From Flavobacteriaceae bacterium GF1 (GTDB lineage Bacteria; Bacteroidota; Bacteroidia; Flavobacteriales; Flavobacteriaceae): a DNA stretch of 64,000 nt. Positions within the stretch are counted from its first letter, which is position 1; each line of letters starts with the position of its first letter. The stretch spans positions 62,001-126,000 of the forward strand of contig WNKP01000013.1 of assembly GCA_009797885.1 (NCBI GenBank), in the 5' to 3' direction. Shown one piece after another: positions 46,601 through 54,065 of the stretch. Position numbers and translations under genes: made by a program. Under the pieces are notes generated by a model that saw nothing but the letters and a program-made list of their open reading frames with translations, was not told the DNA's origin and searched no databases.

Positions 46601-46983
46601 ACTACCAGGTCAAGTCATTTGCAAGCGTTTATTTGGAAAATAAGGACGGGAAATTTGTAAGGCATCAACTTCCCATTCATGCCCAATTGTCCGCCATCAA
46701 TCAGATCATTGTGGAAGATTTTAACGAGGACGGATATCTGGACGCACTTATTGCGGGAAATCTGTACGCCTCGGAAGTAGAAACCCCAAGAAATGATGCA
46801 GGTAATGGTCTTCTTCTTCTAGGTGACGGAAAGGGGAATTTCTCCCCGGTCCTTGCCAAGGAAAGTGGTTTTTATGCCCCCGGTGATGTAAAAGATATGG
46901 CCAAAATCGATATTGATGGACAAGCGCACCTAGTAATCGCTAAGAACTCAGATTATTTACAGTTTGTAAAGATAAAGTCATAA
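43675..46983 (+). CDS. FG-GAP/VCBS-repeat, ASPIC-UnbV-type surface lipoprotein
   Basis: A 1102-residue lipoprotein (lipobox GSC, Cys21) composed of many FG-GAP/VCBS repeats with calcium-binding DxDxDG-like loops (DINNDGLIDLYF, DYDLDGDLDLYV, DKDGDLDLFV, DFDGDGDLDFIVG), predicted to form beta-propellers. An ASPIC/UnbV module sits at about residues 500-590 (GPEQNKNGLGAKVML...RGFQSSVAPQLHFGLG). Such proteins often accompany SusCD pairs in Bacteroidetes and are thought to bind or display substrate outside the cell. Function unproven. It follows susCD after a terminator and may have its own promoter. Confidence 0.9.
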   Translation: MVNYFWRSALLLICIVFIGSCSTEKSSSKETAIFKKLTPAQTGVTFSNNLTENDSLNYFTYAYIYMGGGISTGDINNDGLIDLYFTGNMVPNKLYLNKGNLQFEDITDTAGVSGDNRWYTGTTMVDINNDGFLDIYCSVGGKFGPKENQLFINNGDNTFSEQANAYGIDDPSNSVQATFFDYDLDGDLDLYVANYPPTPFDAPNYFYRFKQYSPKPLETDRLFKKEGETFIDVTEEAGLKTFGLSLSATVADINKDGWPDLYVSNDFSTPDYMFINNKDGSFSDVVRQATKNISFYGMGVDIADFNNDALPDILQVDMTAQINRRAKANMASMNPKLFWSTVNSGFHYQYMQNSLQLNNGNLLDTLPDFSNISRIAGVSSTDWSWGPLFADLDNDGWKDIFISNGTRREINNRDFFLEIEKKGIPKDSTLKKALEIPSEKIDNYALKNNRDLTFKRVNKEWGIEHKGFSNGSVYVDLDNDGDLEIVTNNIDDVASIFENTSSDHSNHLTVKLNGPEQNKNGLGAKVMLFNNGELQYQELTLTRGFQSSVAPQLHFGLGDVVMADSLQIIWPDQRQQLVTNIKANTTLTLDHREAEKPKNTESQTVPKLFETQKDTKTIVEHFYRDNNYNDFIDEILLPHQTSMFGPNIAVGDLDNNGLEDLVVGGAYGFTTSVYMQTHEGFVLKEPQPFEMDKMSEDMGILIFDVEGDGDNDIYIASGGNEYDTNDKKLQDRLYLNDGKGNFTKSMDALPTMLTSSSRVHSHDFDKDGDLDLFVSGRLVPGNYPVPANSYLLENVSGNGKVKFMNATPKIAPFLEGIGMVTDASWTDIDQDGWTDLVLSGEWMPITILKNDNGYFSDVTEKMGLEDSRGWWFSIKPGDFDGDGDLDFIVGNLGLNYKYKATEEETFDIYFNDFDNNNTGDIVLSYYNDGEKFPLRGRECSSQQMPGIKNKFKDYESFSRATLEDVYTEKNLENSLHYQVKSFASVYLENKDGKFVRHQLPIHAQLSAINQIIVEDFNEDGYLDALIAGNLYASEVETPRNDAGNGLLLLGDGKGNFSPVLAKESGFYAPGDVKDMAKIDIDGQAHLVIAKNSDYLQFVKIKS

Positions 46984-47037
46984 AAAAACGAGATCATATT
47001 GAACTCCTATTGAAGGTTTTATTCCAGTTTTTAGGAT

Positions 47038-47253
47038 AATATAACGTGAGTTCGATATAAGAAAATTACGTCATTTTGAGTGTTTTTGCGACAGCAAAAA
47101 TGTATCGAAAAACCTGCCTGGTCGGCTAGGCCGGCAAGTAATTTTCTTGCAAAATCCTAATTTCGATACAATTTTTCTTCATTTCATTGCGAAAAACCAC
47201 TCAATTTGACGGATTTTGGTTGATAAAAATTGTATCGAACCCACGTTAATATA
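47038..47253. repeat. about 215-bp imperfect palindromic element
   Basis: Outer arms TAACGTGAGTTCGATA (47042-47057) and TATCGAACCCACGTTA (47234-47249) are inverted copies with one mismatch. Inner arms TTACGTCATTTTGAGTG and CACTCAATTTGACGG pair imperfectly, and further in TGTATCGAAAA pairs with the region of TTTCGATACA. The apex is GC-rich (GGCTAGGCCGGC). It codes for nothing obvious. It resembles a dispersed folding repeat or a MITE-like element and sits exactly where base composition drops. Confidence 0.8.
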
Positions 47254-47256
47254 AAC

Positions 47257-48045
47257 TCATATTTCTTTAAAACTTTTAAGTAATACGGAGAATTCTCGAG
47301 GATACTCACATAATTCAAGAAAAGTTAAATAATCCCTTTCGACATCAATATCATCGTTAGCTATTTCAAAATTGTTGATTAAGGAATTAACAGAAGTATC
47401 TTTCGGTATAGTGAGGTGCATTATGGTCTCTGTTGACCCATAGGAATCAATGTTTTCTACAATAGGGAGAATACTACCCATAAAAAACAACTCTTTCAGA
47501 ACATCTACTTTTTCTCTACTGTAATAATTTTGAATTCTATAGGATTCTGAAAAATACGATTCATAAAAATTCAATATTACCTTAGTGGAGGAGCATTGGA
47601 ATACGTTTAAAAAACATAAATTCTTTTTATATGGTTCAAATTCATTCGGTAATTCAGGAAAAATAATGGATGAAAGTTCCTTTTTAACTTTCTCTAAAAA
47701 AATAAAGGATATATTGGAAGCATTTTGAAACTCTTTGCAGTACTTTAACCTAAAGTCATAATAGACAAAATCAAAGCCTTTTTCGACCAGGCTCTTAAAC
47801 GCAAAAACCTTTACATCAGTTAAAACAACTTCCTCATTTGCGAGCATTTCTAAATCCGTAAACACATGGTCATAGGGAATATTTAATTTAACTATTAAAT
47901 ATTTACCATAAAAATCGGTCATCAGGAAAACCTTCTTGTGTGACTGTTTTAATTTGAGAAAACTTAAATAAAGATTGCTAACCGATTGAAGTATTAGTGT
48001 GGTATCTTTTATTTTTTTAGTCCAAAAAATATGAGTGGGATACAT
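47257..48045 (-). CDS. DUF6734-like protein, divergent glycosyltransferase-like
   Basis: A 262-residue protein whose layout parallels the 295-residue protein at 50984-51871: IFWTKKI near the start corresponds to QSFWSKPF, then LKLKQSHKKVFLMTDFYGKYL and LNIPYDHVFTDLE correspond to LQLKKFYDRVELITDSNGK and LIGLPYDTVRCDLD. The metal DxD of that protein is replaced by YYDFRLKY, so catalysis is doubtful. Its start overlaps the preceding gene by 29 bases. Last gene of the minus-strand operon; AT-rich like its neighbours. Confidence 0.7.
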   Translation of the reverse strand: MYPTHIFWTKKIKDTTLILQSVSNLYLSFLKLKQSHKKVFLMTDFYGKYLIVKLNIPYDHVFTDLEMLANEEVVLTDVKVFAFKSLVEKGFDFVYYDFRLKYCKEFQNASNISFIFLEKVKKELSSIIFPELPNEFEPYKKNLCFLNVFQCSSTKVILNFYESYFSESYRIQNYYSREKVDVLKELFFMGSILPIVENIDSYGSTETIMHLTIPKDTSVNSLINNFEIANDDIDVERDYLTFLELCEYPREFSVLLKSFKEI

Positions 48046-49645
48046 CGATTTTGGTTTTTATTTTTTTCTCATCCAACCGAAATAAAACAATTTTACTATT
48101 GTTTCCTTTATTTGGATTAAACTGTATTTTAAATTTTCTATTTTGATAATCACTGGAACTAACATCTTTATCATTAGCTTCACTTGTACGTTTTTGGTTT
48201 AAAAATCTTAGTGAATCGCTATGCCCAATGGAATCATTACACAAATGAAATGGGGCCAAATATTGATTTAAACCTATTTTTCTTAATCTAAGCGTTATCT
48301 CTGTATCCTCAAAACCATAATTTTCAATACCTAAATGATACCCACCTATTTTTTTAAAGTCAGAAGACTTTATCATTATTCTACCAAATGATCCTACGGA
48401 TGACAGTAAGGAGGGTCTTAAAAAGAAATTCTTTCTTTTCTTGATTACGGAAAGACAATAGGTTATGTAACTTTCACTTATATAATTGTCGGCATCTATG
48501 TTAATCAAATACAGTCCGTTCGACAAAAAATGAATGTAATTCTTAGGTAAGGTACGATGATAAAACTGCTGATCATAGTTTTTATAATAAAATAAAATAC
48601 CATCTTCAATGGCCATTTTAAACCAATTTTGTTTAAAAAGAAAGTCTTCCAATCCATCTTCTGAATTATAATCCAAAAGATTTATATTGATTATTCCCTT
48701 GAACTTATAGGCTATTTTGATATTGTATTTTAAAGTTCTTGAGATATGGTCAAATCTATTCATGACTACCGTACAGAGACTTATTACGGCAGTACCATTT
48801 TTATTTAAAACCATATTTTTAAAAAGTCTATCTATATTGGAAATCTCTGGTGATTGATTTGAATCATTACGTGTTTTGTGTACTGTTTCTTTATGGGAAT
48901 GATTGTTTTTGACACTTGTGAGTTTTGATTTCCCCTTGAATATCATGTTACAGGAACAGTTTTGCGACAGAACCGTTATATACAGTAGATAGTCCTGTAT
49001 TATCAAAGTGGGACTTGAAAGCTGTTTCGAAGATTTTGCGACATTCAAACATTTTAAAAAATTATTGACATAGACATTTTTCAAATCCAAATTGTTGAAC
49101 CCTATTATTTTTGTGTCATATGCATACTCATGATTGTTAACAAACTCATCCACATACTCTCCTTTAATGTCCATTAACCAAGAAAAGGTTTTTAATTCTC
49201 CATGAGTGATTTTAGGAGATTTGGTTACGTTCGATGCATGCGCGATGCTATATTTTGAAGCCACTATAACATCTTGATCATTATCAAAATGATAAATCCC
49301 CTTAATTGTTTCTTTCGAAAGGGATATATCCCAATCCAAATACAAAAAAGGCACGGATTGTTTGGCCAAACACAACATTTTGCGTTCAACAAATTCTATT
49401 TCATTTGAGTTAATGAATTCCAGGTCCAAAGAAATTCTGTCAATAGGCAATCCCTTAAAAAACCTACTTGTTGCAACATCAGTAAACAATTCAATTTCAA
49501 AATCAAAACTCTTAAAATCGTAAATCAATTTTTTAATACTGTTCACGGACATTTCCAACCTGTCATCAAAACCCGAATCAGCGTCATGGTTATCAACTTG
49601 ATTTGAAACATCAATTATGGAGAAACAAAAAACGATTTTTTTCAT
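48017..49645 (-). CDS. two-domain glycosyltransferase
   Basis: A 542-residue protein. The N-terminal about 270 residues look like the DUF6734-type fold with FLYLDWDISL (Asp104, Asp106). The C-terminal half is a GT-A family 2/galactosyltransferase-like domain with ISLCTVVMNR, NIDADNYIS (metal-binding DAD) and GGYHLGIENYGFEDTEITLRL, the GGxxxGxxxxGxED acceptor motif of beta-galactosyl/GalNAc transferases. Possible acceptors are the secreted peptide of this island or another protein. Overlaps the upstream gene by four bases. Confidence 0.8.
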   Translation of the reverse strand: MKKIVFCFSIIDVSNQVDNHDADSGFDDRLEMSVNSIKKLIYDFKSFDFEIELFTDVATSRFFKGLPIDRISLDLEFINSNEIEFVERKMLCLAKQSVPFLYLDWDISLSKETIKGIYHFDNDQDVIVASKYSIAHASNVTKSPKITHGELKTFSWLMDIKGEYVDEFVNNHEYAYDTKIIGFNNLDLKNVYVNNFLKCLNVAKSSKQLSSPTLIIQDYLLYITVLSQNCSCNMIFKGKSKLTSVKNNHSHKETVHKTRNDSNQSPEISNIDRLFKNMVLNKNGTAVISLCTVVMNRFDHISRTLKYNIKIAYKFKGIININLLDYNSEDGLEDFLFKQNWFKMAIEDGILFYYKNYDQQFYHRTLPKNYIHFLSNGLYLINIDADNYISESYITYCLSVIKKRKNFFLRPSLLSSVGSFGRIMIKSSDFKKIGGYHLGIENYGFEDTEITLRLRKIGLNQYLAPFHLCNDSIGHSDSLRFLNQKRTSEANDKDVSSSDYQNRKFKIQFNPNKGNNSKIVLFRLDEKKIKTKIDVSHSYFLD

Positions 49646-50982
49646 TTAGCAGTTTTTTTAACCATCAAAATGTTTCTATCAACAAGCTTCTCTATGAACT
49701 CTCGGGTAGTATTGTACAATCTATTTTCTTCTTGTGAACTTGACAAAGAAAAATTTTCAGAGAAAGTTTTATAGTTTGTTTCAATTGAAGAGTTGGCCCG
49801 AAAGAGTTCCATTAGTCTTTTGTCCCAATCATTAAGGATGTATTCATAAATCCCGTTCTTTGAAAATGAAGAAACTACCATACAGTTCATAAAATTCGCA
49901 GTTGGCATTAAAAGTTGTTTGGGCGGAAAATTAATTTCGGTGTCCCATGCTGCATTTTGTGCCCAGCGCCACTGAGTGTCAATGATTTTAATGAAAGGCG
50001 ACAAGACTAAATCGAATCCAAAAAAATCTTGTTTTGAGGAATTAAAAAACAATTGTTTTTGCTTTTCATGAATTAATTCCCTTCTGAAATCCAGTTGCAT
50101 GTTTTCTGATTTGCAAAGTAAATTCCAACCTTCTTTTTCATAATCATATAATTCCTTAATCCTCCTATAGAGGTCTTCGGATAAATATTCCTCACATTGA
50201 CTTATAAAACCATTCAGACATTCTACATAATTATCCAATTTTGAGTTTGATAATTCTGTAAGGAGTTTGTTAATTTCTTTAGGGGAAATAATAAAGCGCA
50301 ATAAAAGAAATGTTCTTTTGAAAGGTTGGGAAAGAATATTTTCAGCAAACTCTCTATTTGTTTCACTACAACTTTTAGTGCTGTGGTTTACTTTGATTTT
50401 ATTCTTGTATTCGGGCTTTATTTCAGAAAACAATTCTGATAAATTCTTTGTATCATAACCGAAATCAACACTGAATTTTTTGAGTTCAATTGGTCGGCTC
50501 AAAAGAAATTCATGCAATTGCCTGTTAGGATTCATTTTGTAAATCCTAAGGAGCAATAAAAAATCCGACCTTAATTCATTTTTCCAATTATAATGTACTT
50601 CCGGCAAGGCCGGATTGTCCAACAATGCCTTATAACTACTTAGATTTAACCGATCATTTGGAAACCCATAGATTTTAAAGTCAAAATTTATGATATAGTT
50701 TTCCATTAATTGACATGACCAATGTTCCAGGCTTTCATTATTCAATATTTTGGATAAATGCAAAAAAGCATAGACTAAACTCAAATTGACCTTACAGTCA
50801 GTTGTGTCTACTATCAAACCTATTCTAGAATGTACAGAACATTTTTGAATAATTTTATTGGCAAGCACTTCACATTCTTCAGTTGTAAGTTTAAAATGAG
50901 TGATGTCCCCACATATAGTACTTACAAAATTTGATTGGTTGTAAGATGATTCAAGTTTTATTACAAGTTTTCCGAAATCCAA
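49642..50982 (-). CDS. unrecognised 446-residue protein of the peptide island
   Basis: I do not recognise a family. The protein is mostly helical in appearance, without signal peptide, membrane segment or metal-binding cysteine cluster. An aromatic, Trp-rich stretch near residue 345 (IDTQWRWAQNAAWDTEINFPP) may be a functional pocket. It is translationally coupled on both sides: one base after the DUF6734 gene and four bases overlapping the two-domain glycosyltransferase. A peptide-binding or modification role is possible but is inference from context only. Confidence 0.75.
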   Translation of the reverse strand: MDFGKLVIKLESSYNQSNFVSTICGDITHFKLTTEECEVLANKIIQKCSVHSRIGLIVDTTDCKVNLSLVYAFLHLSKILNNESLEHWSCQLMENYIINFDFKIYGFPNDRLNLSSYKALLDNPALPEVHYNWKNELRSDFLLLLRIYKMNPNRQLHEFLLSRPIELKKFSVDFGYDTKNLSELFSEIKPEYKNKIKVNHSTKSCSETNREFAENILSQPFKRTFLLLRFIISPKEINKLLTELSNSKLDNYVECLNGFISQCEEYLSEDLYRRIKELYDYEKEGWNLLCKSENMQLDFRRELIHEKQKQLFFNSSKQDFFGFDLVLSPFIKIIDTQWRWAQNAAWDTEINFPPKQLLMPTANFMNCMVVSSFSKNGIYEYILNDWDKRLMELFRANSSIETNYKTFSENFSLSSSQEENRLYNTTREFIEKLVDRNILMVKKTAK

Positions 50983-50983
50983 A

Positions 50984-51871
50984 CTAAAGGTGATTATCTT
51001 TTAAAAGTGACATAATTTTAAAATACGTTTCGGGATAATCAATCATTAATCTTGATTCCAACTGTTTTGAGATCAATTCGTACTGTTTATATTTTCCGAT
51101 TAAATGCATAAAATCAATTCTTGTGGGTATTTTTCTAAAATCGGCTAAACCAAGGAAGTCTTTATCCATATTCTCCAAGAGACAGTTGACTTCTTTTTTT
51201 AAGTCAGTGGCTAGTGAATAAAACAGATATTGTTCAAATATTATATTAAACGCCCCTACATTGATCGTTTCTAAATAGTTGTAATTCTCGTGAATAAATC
51301 GGAAAGCCTCTTTGGTAAAATCTTGGAAAAAACCAACGTCGGATCCTCCTAAAATTCCAGCGTTGTACATAACGATAGTTTCCGGATAACTATTCATGGT
51401 TTTAGGAAAATAGGCCAAGTTTTCATAGGCTTCTTCCATTGCCTCAATTACCCCTGTAGGGATGTCATAGTCAAAATTTTGAGCAACCAATCCGCCATTT
51501 AATAGTTGCTCTGGAAATTTTCTGTATATGAAAATATCGTTATCAACATGTAAAAAGGAATCTTTTTGTAATTGGTAAGCCTTTAATTTTCCAATAGCCC
51601 ACAAATCTTCATGATAATCAACCAATTCGTCCAAGTCACATCTAACAGTATCATAGGGTAGCCCTATTAATTCGACCAGTATTTTTTTTCCATTGCTATC
51701 GGTTATCAATTCTACACGATCGTAGAATTTTTTAAGCTGTAAACAGCTAAGGGCACATGAAAAATAGTAGTACTTTTTATCTAAGAAGCCACCTGTTTTT
51801 CTGTCGAGGGCGAATCCTTTTCCTTTTTTCATAAAAGGTTTTGACCAAAAGCTCTGTACAATTTTCACCAT
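50984..51871 (-). CDS. DUF6734-family glycosyltransferase-like protein
   Basis: A 295-residue protein matching the DUF6734 pattern as I know it: VKIVQSFWSKPF at the start, GGFLDKKYYYFSCALSCLQL, VELITDSNGK, and HVDNDIFIY with a DxD (Asp110, Asp112) suggesting a GT-A nucleotide-sugar site; YNAGILGG follows. First gene of the four-gene minus-strand operon that reads away from the peptide gene. Activity not established for the family. Confidence 0.8.
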   Translation of the reverse strand: MVKIVQSFWSKPFMKKGKGFALDRKTGGFLDKKYYYFSCALSCLQLKKFYDRVELITDSNGKKILVELIGLPYDTVRCDLDELVDYHEDLWAIGKLKAYQLQKDSFLHVDNDIFIYRKFPEQLLNGGLVAQNFDYDIPTGVIEAMEEAYENLAYFPKTMNSYPETIVMYNAGILGGSDVGFFQDFTKEAFRFIHENYNYLETINVGAFNIIFEQYLFYSLATDLKKEVNCLLENMDKDFLGLADFRKIPTRIDFMHLIGKYKQYELISKQLESRLMIDYPETYFKIMSLLKDNHL

Positions 51872-52014
51872 ATACTTTGTTGGTCCAAAAGATTACGCGA
51901 TGCATTTATCCATTTAGATAAAAACCGGTGAAATAAGAATACATCAAGAACGATTGTACAAATTTTTATGTTTTTCAAAGTAGACTTACTGGTAAGAATA
52001 ATAGTTATGAAACA

Positions 52015-52044
52015 AAATATGCGTACCAATTAATACGCATATTT
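52015..52044. terminator. strong hairpin between peptide gene and glycosyltransferase operon
   Basis: AAATATGCGTA (52015-52025) pairs perfectly with TACGCATATTT (52034-52044), loop CCAATTAA. Read on the minus strand it is followed by TTTTG, so it may end transcripts from the peptide side or act as a partial read-through attenuator. Both strands remain possible. The rest of 51872-52155 holds no gene I can see. Confidence 0.5.
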
Positions 52045-52155
52045 AATTTCACAAAAAGTGGTTTTTAATACCCTTCACATTAGTGTTCACTTAAAAAAAA
52101 ACTAATTTTCAGTTGTTTGCAATCAAGGTCTTTTTCATTATTGTAATCTAGGTAA

Positions 52156-52400
52156 TTAAATAGCTAACAACTGGTTTACAGGTGTTTTGTCGAGCCATGG
52201 TATTCCAGGTACCTATAGGATTTCGTAAATCGGCCGTTGCAATTTTTCAGCCATAATGCCTTACCATACAGTAAGTCGTGATGGCCGAATAGATTTGAAT
52301 CCTAACGGCATTTTCGGAGTTTCCCCAGAACGACTTGGCCCTAAGGTGCTGCCTGATCTATTTGAAGAACCGATCGACCTGCCATCTTTGTATATATAGC
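52156..52400 (-). pseudogene. decayed 3' end of an IS4-family transposase
   Basis: On the minus strand the frame reads RWQVDRFFK, stop, IRQHLRAKSFWGNSENAVRI then QIYSAITTYC. After a shift it reads YEIL, stop, VPGIPWLDKTPVNQLL and ends TAA at 52156. FFKWIKQHL-IK-FWG-SENAVRIQIY and LLDKTPVNQLL are the C-terminal hallmarks of Bacteroidetes DUF4372-containing IS4-family transposases. Two stops and a frameshift show it is dead. It separates the peptide gene from the glycosyltransferase operon. Confidence 0.88.
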
Positions 52401-52514
52401 ATGGGGATTTAGACCGGTCATCTTGGGCCAATTCAAATCGCTATGCATTAAAAAGGCATGAAACTTTCAGATGTACAATAATTTAAAAGAACTTTTAAAT
52501 AGTTTTAGTGGACA

Positions 52515-52703
52515 CTAGCAAGTAGCGTACCCTCCACCAATTTGTGAACATGGCACGAAGCTCACAAAACAACTACCCCAGGGTGACAAACAACGATATG
52601 TAGGGGGATTTCCGACTCCGCCTCCACTTCCTCCTTTACTACTTAGCAATTCCGCCATTTCGACGGATTCAAAATCTTCTAAACTTAACTTTTTTGATTT
52701 CAT
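52515..52703 (-). CDS. double-glycine-leader, four-cysteine secreted peptide precursor
   Basis: A 62-residue precursor. Leader residues 1-25 (KLSLEDFESVEMAELLSSKGG) have hydrophobic Phe11, Val14 and Leu19 at positions -15, -12 and -7 before Gly24-Gly25, the expected cut site for a C39 peptidase. The leader resembles the Bacteroidetes natural-product precursor type beginning KLSLEDF. The 37-residue core is glycine-rich at first, then has Cys38, Cys45, Cys52 and Cys62 (spacings 6, 6 and 9), ending in Cys. Divergent hlyD, C39-ABC and VKOR-thioredoxin genes fit export and disulfide formation. Activity (bacteriocin, signal or other) unknown. Confidence 0.85.
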   Translation of the reverse strand: MKSKKLSLEDFESVEMAELLSSKGGSGGGVGNPPTYRCLSPWGSCFVSFVPCSQIGGGYATC

Positions 52704-52735
52704 AGGATTTCTTTTATAAATTATGTAAGAAAATT

Positions 52736-52759
52736 AGTAATAATTATTTAATAATTACT
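52736..52759. promoter_or_regulatory. AT-rich imperfect dyad in the divergent promoter region
   Basis: AGTAAT (52736-52741) is mirrored by ATTACT (52754-52759) around an ATTATTTAAT core. It lies in the 81-base gap between the peptide gene and the export operon, so it could be a shared operator. No adjacent regulator gene is present. Confidence 0.4.
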
Positions 52760-52784
52760 CTTAATTTGTAAAAAAATTAGGTGG

Positions 52785-54062
52785 TTGAATACCTTTCATA
52801 GTAGTCATATCAATTCAATTATTGAAAAAAAGCCGAGCTGGTTAACCCGATATGGAATTAGTTCAATGTTACTGATTTTGATAATGATTTTATGTGCAGG
52901 ATGGTTCGTTAAATACCCAGAAACGATTTCAACCAAAGTTTACATTACAACACCCTTACCTCCTGTTGATGTCATAGCAAAATCAAATGGATCCATTGTT
53001 AAGCTATTTGGATACTCCAAAAATGATACCCTACAAAAAGGGACTCCGCTAATACTACTTCAAAATAATGCTTCTTTTGGGCAAATATTGGCACTTCAAG
53101 AAGAACTCCTGCAAAAGAAAACCCTTGTATCAAATACGGGTAAAAACATTGAAACAATAACTTGGCTAGATAGTTTAGGTAATATTCAGCCAATTTATAA
53201 CAAGTACGTTCTAAGTATTTTAAACTTCAATGATTATCAACAAAATAATCCGTATGGGAAAAGAATAGCTGAATTAGAAGAAATAATTTCAATTTCAAAT
53301 CGAGGAATAGACTATACAAAAGAATATATTAAAAATAGCAATAATGATTATGAGTTAGAAAATTTAGAACTGGAACGATTTAAAAAATTGTACGATAGAG
53401 GGGTTGTCTCCTTATCAGAATTGGAAAAAATACAACAGCAAGTGATCAGAAAAAAAATGCAATTTTCCAATGATAACAAAATACTGGTAAATGAAAAGAT
53501 TTCTATCGCACAACTTTCAAAAGAAATTTTAGAAATAAAAATTCTGAAAACGAACTTAGAAAAAGAGTTAAGTTTTCAATACCAAAGCATTAGAAATGAG
53601 CTTCAAAATCAGTTAGAAGAATGGTTGGATCTGTATTTGATAAAATCCCCTATAGAAGGAAGACCTTCTTACTTTGAAAATCTGAATACGGGAGATTTCA
53701 TAAATAATGGTCAACATCTGCTTACGGTAATACCAACAAAAGAACAAAGACTGTTCGCCAGAGGTGTAGTTTCATCCAAAAATCTGGGCAATGTACTTCC
53801 CGGAAACAAAGTCATATTAAAGCTTGATGCCTATCCGTATCAAGAATACGGGGCTATAAATGGATCAGTATCCAGAATTTCTGAAATTCCTTTCGATAAT
53901 GAATACAGCATAGATATAGCACTGACTAATAATCTCGAAACCAACTACAATAAAAAAATAGTCTTTAGACAACGTTTATCAGCTACGGCAGAAATAATTA
54001 CAGAGGAGAAAAGCATCCTTAGGCGATTATTCTTTCAAATAGAAAGTTTACTGAAAAACTAA
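52785..54062 (+). CDS. HlyD-family periplasmic adaptor of peptide exporter
   Basis: A 425-residue membrane-fusion protein: one N-terminal transmembrane segment (about 27-43), a lipoyl/barrel-sandwich half (PPVDVIAKSNGSIVKLF), a long coiled-coil hairpin (about 110-280), the second half (IKSPIEGRPSYFENLNTGDF) and a beta-barrel. It links the inner-membrane ABC exporter to an outer-membrane channel. The only plausible start is TTG 52785 (in-frame stop at 52752-52754), placed against an AGGTGG sequence. First gene of the export operon, four bases before the ABC gene. Confidence 0.92.
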   Translation: MNTFHSSHINSIIEKKPSWLTRYGISSMLLILIMILCAGWFVKYPETISTKVYITTPLPPVDVIAKSNGSIVKLFGYSKNDTLQKGTPLILLQNNASFGQILALQEELLQKKTLVSNTGKNIETITWLDSLGNIQPIYNKYVLSILNFNDYQQNNPYGKRIAELEEIISISNRGIDYTKEYIKNSNNDYELENLELERFKKLYDRGVVSLSELEKIQQQVIRKKMQFSNDNKILVNEKISIAQLSKEILEIKILKTNLEKELSFQYQSIRNELQNQLEEWLDLYLIKSPIEGRPSYFENLNTGDFINNGQHLLTVIPTKEQRLFARGVVSSKNLGNVLPGNKVILKLDAYPYQEYGAINGSVSRISEIPFDNEYSIDIALTNNLETNYNKKIVFRQRLSATAEIITEEKSILRRLFFQIESLLKN

Positions 54063-54065
54063 GCA

